Assembly: GCA_964531335.1 (NCBI GenBank)
Contig: CAZHEV010000014.1
Location: 1-20,063 of the forward strand
Length of the DNA: 20,063 bases
Source of the DNA: CAZHEV01 sp964531335 [NCBI: uncultured bacterium]
Lineage (GTDB): Bacteria; Eisenbacteria; RBG-16-71-46; CAZHEV01
Reading direction: 5' to 3'
The translations under genes and the position numbers were made by a program. Positions 15,878 to 20,063 of this stretch are shown in pieces; position 1 is the first letter of the stretch, and each line of letters begins with the position of its first letter. Under the pieces are notes generated by a model, which was given only the letters and a program-made list of their open reading frames with translations, was not told where the DNA came from and ran no database searches.

Positions 15878-18800
15878 ATGACGGATGGCCTAAAAAGAGA
15901 ACGCCGGGCGCCCCAAGAAAAGGCCGGGGGAGATCCCGAAAGGACATCGGAAGGATTCGCTGGAGTCGGCAGAGAAGAGCAGCTCGCCGAGCTCAACCTT
16001 CGTTTCGAGAACTTTTCCGACGCCATAGGTGCCTTCGAAGAGGCCTTGGCGGATGCCAAGGCGCAAGGGGAGTCCCCCGTCAAGATAGCCTCACTCTACA
16101 CGCGCCTCGGGGAATGCCACATAGGCAGGAGCGAAGCCAATAAAGCTCTCGAGTTCCTGGAACAGGCGCGCTCGATCCTTGAAGATGATTCCTTTGCCGG
16201 CGACGAATCGGCACGAAGGAGCAGGGCGGTCGTCGACGCAAGGACCGCGAAGGCGCTGTACGACCTCGGCAGGTACGAGGACAGCAAGCGCTACGGGATG
16301 TCCTCCTACGAGATCCTTCGCACCACGAACCTGAACTCCGAAATAGGAAGAGTGGAGCTCACGCTCGGCGGCGCCTGGTTCCGGTCCGGCGACATGGAAA
16401 AGGCCAAGGACTTCTGCCGGAGGGCCCTCGCGAGCTTCGAAAGGGAGCGCGCTGAGGAGGACCTCGCGAACGCCTACAACAACCTCGGGCTGATCTGCAA
16501 GAGCGCGTGCCAGTGGAAGGACGCGACCAAGTATCTCGAGAAAGCCCGGCTCATCGCGGAAAGGCTCGGCCATACGTACGGTGTCGCGTCGCGCTGTCTC
16601 AATCTCGGCATCGTCAAGACGAAGCTGTCCGAGTGGGAGCTGGCCGGACACTACCTCGATCAGGCCCTGCGCAAGTTCTCGGAGATAGGAAACCAGGCCG
16701 GCATGGCGAAGGCGCGTATCGCTCTCGGGCAGCTTCACCTAAAGCGCCGCGAGTGGGAGAGCTGTAGAGCCCAGCTCGACGAGGGCCTGGCTCTGGCCTC
16801 CAAGCACTCCTTCGGAAGGGAGTCGGTGCTGGCCCGCGAGTTTATCGGGGAGCTGGAGCTGGAGCTCGGCAGGCTGGACGCCGCCGCCTCCACCTTGCGG
16901 GACGCTCTGCGGGCGTGCGAGGAGTTGGGCGACCCGGCCGATCTCGAAGGCGAGATCACAAGAAGGCTCGCGGAAACCAGCCTCGCGTCGGGGGAACCCA
17001 GAGAGGCGCTGAGCTACGCTGAGCGCTCTATGAGCGCGTGCCTCAGGGGCGGCGACAGGTATGAAGAGCTGATCGCCAGGCGCGCCCGGGGCAGGGCAAT
17101 GGTCTCGGCCGGCCGCAGGAGGGAGGGGCTGCTCGAGATACAGAAGGTTTTGGGCCATCTGAGAGAGCTCGGCGAGAGATATCATCTCGCCAGGACTTGC
17201 GTCTACCTTGCTTCCTCGCTCTCGGGGACGCCGGAGTCGCAGGAGATACCCGGCGACTCGGGCCCCGCGGTCTCCGGGCTCCTGAGGGAGGCCTCCGAGA
17301 TATTCGCCGCGCTCGGGCTTCGCGGCCTTCAGGCGGAGGTCCAACTGGAGACGGCTCTCGCGGAACAGGCGGACGGGAGCATGGACAGGGCGCTCGACGC
17401 CGTGGACAGGGGACTGGCGCTGGTCGAGGGCATGGATGAGCCGGTGCTAACGGAAAGGCTGGAGTCCCTTCGCCGCGATATCGAGAGACTGTTCGCCCCC
17501 GACTCCGAGCTGTCATCGAGCGAGATGAGGACGTTCTTCGAGCTCGATCGCCTGGCCAGAGACGGAGCGGGAATCGAGGAGGCGCTGGCCGCGGTTCTGC
17601 GGAGGGTCATCTCGAGGACGGGCAGCGACAAGGGCTTCGTCTCCACCTGCTCGAACGGCGGGTCCGGCTCGGTGGCCTCTGCTGTCGGAATGGGAGGGTC
17701 GGAAGCGTGCCGCATCATGTCCGTTCTGTGCTCCGATTCCGGCGGTCTGTCCATTGAGGGCGGCCCGCTGGTCGTCACGAATGTGGCCAGGGATTCGAGG
17801 CTGCGTGGCTGCTCCGGGGCCCTGGACGGGGTCTCGTCGCTCGTCTTCATGCCTCTGAGCCTTCCCTGGGACAACGACAGCGCCATCTTCGTGGCGCGCG
17901 ATGCCGGCAACCCACTGGGCTCCTTCAGCCAGAGCGATCTCAATAAGCTCGCCGTTTTGGTCAACTTCGCGGCCATGGCTCTGTTCGGGATCGAACGAAG
18001 GCGGCTCCTCAAAGAGAACGTGAAGCTCAAAGGCGAGCTGGAATCCAGATTCCTGCCGGACGGGATACTCACCCGCAACAGCGAGATGGTGGAGATCCTG
18101 AGGCTCATAGAAAAGATAGGCGACACGAACGCCACCGTCTTGCTTGAGGGGGAGACCGGGACGGGCAAAGGACTTCTCGCGAGGGCCATCCATAGGGCGA
18201 GCGGCCGCAGGTCCCGCCCGTTTTTCCAGATCAACTGCGCGGCGTTGCCGGAGCCTCTTCTCGAGAGCGAGCTCTTCGGGCACGAGAAGGGGGCGTTCAC
18301 CGGCGCGGTTTCGGCCAAGGTGGGGCTCTTCGAGGAGGCCGGCGGCGGGACCGTGTTTCTGGATGAGGTGGACAAGACGAGCGCTTCGGTCCAGAGCAAG
18401 CTCCTTCACGTTCTCGATCGCCAGGAGGTGAGGCCGGTCGGCGCGAACAAGTGGCGCAAGGTGGACGTGCGGGTGATATGCGCCACCAACGCGGACCTCA
18501 AGGAGAGGATGTCCAACGGCACCTTCCTCGACGACCTGTACTATAGAATGAACGATATCGACATAAGAGTGCCGCCGCTCAGAGAGCGGATGGACGACGT
18601 TCCGGTGCTGGCGGCGCATTTCGTGCACCTTCACTCCGAGGAGCTCGACAAGAAAGTGGCGGGCATCGCGCCGGAAACGATGGACCAGCTCTTGCGCCAC
18701 GAGTGGAGGGGCAACGTCCGCGAGTTGGAGAAGACGGTCAAGCGGATGATAATGTTGGCCGAAGAGGATCAGGTGCTGGATGTCGATCTGCTACCGCCTG

Positions 18801-19030
18801 AGATGCGTCCCAGAGGCGGCGCGTCGGCCGCGGCGCATGAAAGAAAGAGCACGAAGCTCAAGGACGAGGTGGCGCGGACGGAGCGAAGGGCGATCTCCGA
18901 AGCGCTGGAGGCCTGTGGCTGGAACAAGTCAGAGGTCTCGCGCCGGTTGGGCATCAGCTACCCCAGCTTGCTCAAGAAGATAAAAGTCCTGGGCATAGAT
19001 AGAAGAAAAACCTCCAATTCCGGCAACTAA
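15878..19030 (+). CDS. One-component sigma-54 activator with TPR array, GAF-like and Fis domains
   Basis: 1050 residues from the ATG at 15878. Residues about 30-540 are tandem TPR-type helix pairs, roughly ten (for example [20 protein letters not shown] and [20 protein letters not shown]). About 543-700 is GAF-like, then a short coiled coil (about 703-718). The AAA+ domain follows with Walker A GETGTGKG (758-765), GAFTGA (805-810), Walker [10 protein letters not shown] (Asp829/Glu830) and [21 protein letters not shown] Fis-type helix-turn-helix ends the protein ([20 protein letters not shown]). There is no receiver domain, so control is by ligand or protein binding to the TPR/GAF part rather than by phosphorylation. 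GAFTGA and both Walker motifs are intact, so it should be an active bacterial enhancer-binding protein. A weak CGGGG lies before the ATG; a GTG at 15815 would overlap the small-protein gene. Targets are unknown. Confidence 0.9.
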   Translation: MTDGLKRERRAPQEKAGGDPERTSEGFAGVGREEQLAELNLRFENFSDAIGAFEEALADAKAQGESPVKIASLYTRLGECHIGRSEANKALEFLEQARSILEDDSFAGDESARRSRAVVDARTAKALYDLGRYEDSKRYGMSSYEILRTTNLNSEIGRVELTLGGAWFRSGDMEKAKDFCRRALASFERERAEEDLANAYNNLGLICKSACQWKDATKYLEKARLIAERLGHTYGVASRCLNLGIVKTKLSEWELAGHYLDQALRKFSEIGNQAGMAKARIALGQLHLKRREWESCRAQLDEGLALASKHSFGRESVLAREFIGELELELGRLDAAASTLRDALRACEELGDPADLEGEITRRLAETSLASGEPREALSYAERSMSACLRGGDRYEELIARRARGRAMVSAGRRREGLLEIQKVLGHLRELGERYHLARTCVYLASSLSGTPESQEIPGDSGPAVSGLLREASEIFAALGLRGLQAEVQLETALAEQADGSMDRALDAVDRGLALVEGMDEPVLTERLESLRRDIERLFAPDSELSSSEMRTFFELDRLARDGAGIEEALAAVLRRVISRTGSDKGFVSTCSNGGSGSVASAVGMGGSEACRIMSVLCSDSGGLSIEGGPLVVTNVARDSRLRGCSGALDGVSSLVFMPLSLPWDNDSAIFVARDAGNPLGSFSQSDLNKLAVLVNFAAMALFGIERRRLLKENVKLKGELESRFLPDGILTRNSEMVEILRLIEKIGDTNATVLLEGETGTGKGLLARAIHRASGRRSRPFFQINCAALPEPLLESELFGHEKGAFTGAVSAKVGLFEEAGGGTVFLDEVDKTSASVQSKLLHVLDRQEVRPVGANKWRKVDVRVICATNADLKERMSNGTFLDDLYYRMNDIDIRVPPLRERMDDVPVLAAHFVHLHSEELDKKVAGIAPETMDQLLRHEWRGNVRELEKTVKRMIMLAEEDQVLDVDLLPPEMRPRGGASAAAHERKSTKLKDEVARTERRAISEALEACGWNKSEVSRRLGISYPSLLKKIKVLGIDRRKTSNSGN

Positions 19031-20063
19031 ATCTATAAAAGATCTTTCCAACACATCCCCGTCCCTTCCATAGCCTTACATCCACCCCCCAAGCACCTGT
19101 CAACAAAATTAATAATTGGGCCAAAATGGGCACTTCCGTCCCGGCGCCCCCCACCGCGTCGAAAAGGATAGTTTGTTGCAATCAAAGACCTTACGGGTTT
19201 CGATTTTCCCGCCCTTTCGGCTGCCCAATGGTACGGCCTGTGCTACTCAATCTTCCCAGGAGGGGGGACCTCCTGAGACGTATGGGCTGGCCGGAAGGGT
19301 CGAGCAGCCCGCTGTTAAGTTGACTAACCCCGGCCTCGAGAGAGCAGTTGGTCGTCTCGACCCCCAGGCCAGCCCGACGCAAACCGGACCCAAGCCGGTT
19401 TCAAACGCCACGACCTTGAGACATGGGAGCGATAGCCCCATGAGAACCTTTCTTATAGAAGACTCCGCGAAAGACCAAAGAACAAAGTATTGCTGCGATC
19501 ATCGTGGCCCCTGGTGGCCACATCGGCATAGGCGCTGACTTGATGGATGTCGGTTTGGACGTGGGCGACCCTCCTGGCCGCTCAGCACTCTACCCAGCTC
19601 TCGGCTGTGCATGACTGTTGTCCTTATTCCATAGCTGAGTACGCCGGGAGGCGCCCCACGATCACGGGAAGGGGCGGGCGTCAGCTTCTTCCAACACCCT
19701 ACCCCCGACAAGCGGCCCCGGGACAAGATAGCGTGAGAGGGCATACGACCGGCGGCCGCCGGGGGTGGGGGTTGCAGACATGGAACTTCACGCCTTTGGG
19801 CGTCGGCTCTAACGGCCACGACCGCAGAATGGGGGATGTGTCCAGGCTGACCGTTTGTGGAGCGGCGCCCTTAGTCTTGCCGCTGTCGACGCCGTCTGTT
19901 TCTCACCCGAGTCGTTCTCCACTCACGAGCTGGTCGGCTCGCGCCCGCCGCAAAGGTGAGGACGCACGTCCCCACAATCGCCCGGTGCGCCGGGTCGGCC
20001 TCGCAGTCGTACCTGCGCTCACGCCTGCGCGGCGCGCGGGACCGGGCCGCCTGCGCGACGCGC
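19031..20063. other. Gene-poor right end of the window (1033 bases)
   Basis: I see no convincing gene or RNA. The open frames are short, lack ribosome sites and have protein sequences without family features. The only protein-like piece is a plus-strand frame around 19480-19610 reading IAAIIVAPGGHIGIGADLMD before a stop, with no start in a good context. No terminator with a T tract is visible after the TPR activator. The last 150 bases are extremely GC-rich, and one minus-strand frame stays open to the window edge without recognisable motifs. It may be decayed or non-coding DNA. Confidence 0.5.

Noticed and set aside
19116-19538. Plus-strand open frame of 140 codons after the TPR activator
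   Set aside because: No ribosome site, mixed composition and no family features; other frames look equally open.

Overview
The window comes from a GC-rich, Gram-negative-type bacterium. An Omp85-family outer-membrane barrel, a lipoprotein and several signal peptides point to a double membrane. A secreted metallopeptidase ends in a FlgD/type-IX-like C-terminal sorting domain. That domain, together with large sigma-54 activators, a DUF4390 protein and a zf-HC2 anti-sigma factor, suggests an uncultured lineage near the FCB group (Krumholzibacteria- or Eisenbacteria-like). The placement is an inference from gene content, not from a marker tree.

Layout. 1-580 is mobile-element debris: a protein-like open frame and the C-terminal end of a tyrosine recombinase that runs into the 3' side of an initiator tRNA-Met gene (586-662, minus), which has its own terminator and promoter. 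734-2874 (minus) is a housekeeping block, enolase then a DivIC/FtsB-like septum protein, with a clear sigma-70-type promoter. 3070-5403 (minus) is an ECF sigma factor, its membrane zf-HC2 anti-sigma factor (14-base overlap) and a secreted protein of unknown function. A TolB/PD40-type lipoprotein is divergent from it (5553-6602, plus). 7142-8242 (plus) is a secreted HExxH metallopeptidase behind a textbook sigma-54 (-24/-12) promoter. Its 3' end overlaps a convergent DUF4390 gene that follows an Omp85-like barrel gene (8992-10503, minus), which also has a good sigma-54 promoter. 10769-15232 (minus) is an rlmN / NtrY-like kinase / NtrX-like sigma-54 activator operon. 15502-19030 (plus) is a small secreted acidic protein followed by a 1050-residue TPR-GAF-AAA+-Fis sigma-54 activator. 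19031-20063 has no convincing gene.

How it fits together. The window encodes two different sigma-54 activators: a phospho-relay one, and a one-component one with a TPR sensor. It also holds two sigma-54 promoters, both in front of envelope or secreted-protein genes. A simple model is that one or both activators drive export and outer-membrane functions. The most interesting candidate for an undescribed system is the small exported protein placed directly upstream of the TPR activator. This resembles Gram-positive RRNPP peptide/TPR-receptor pairs, but with sigma-54 output. This is a hypothesis from gene order and domain content only.
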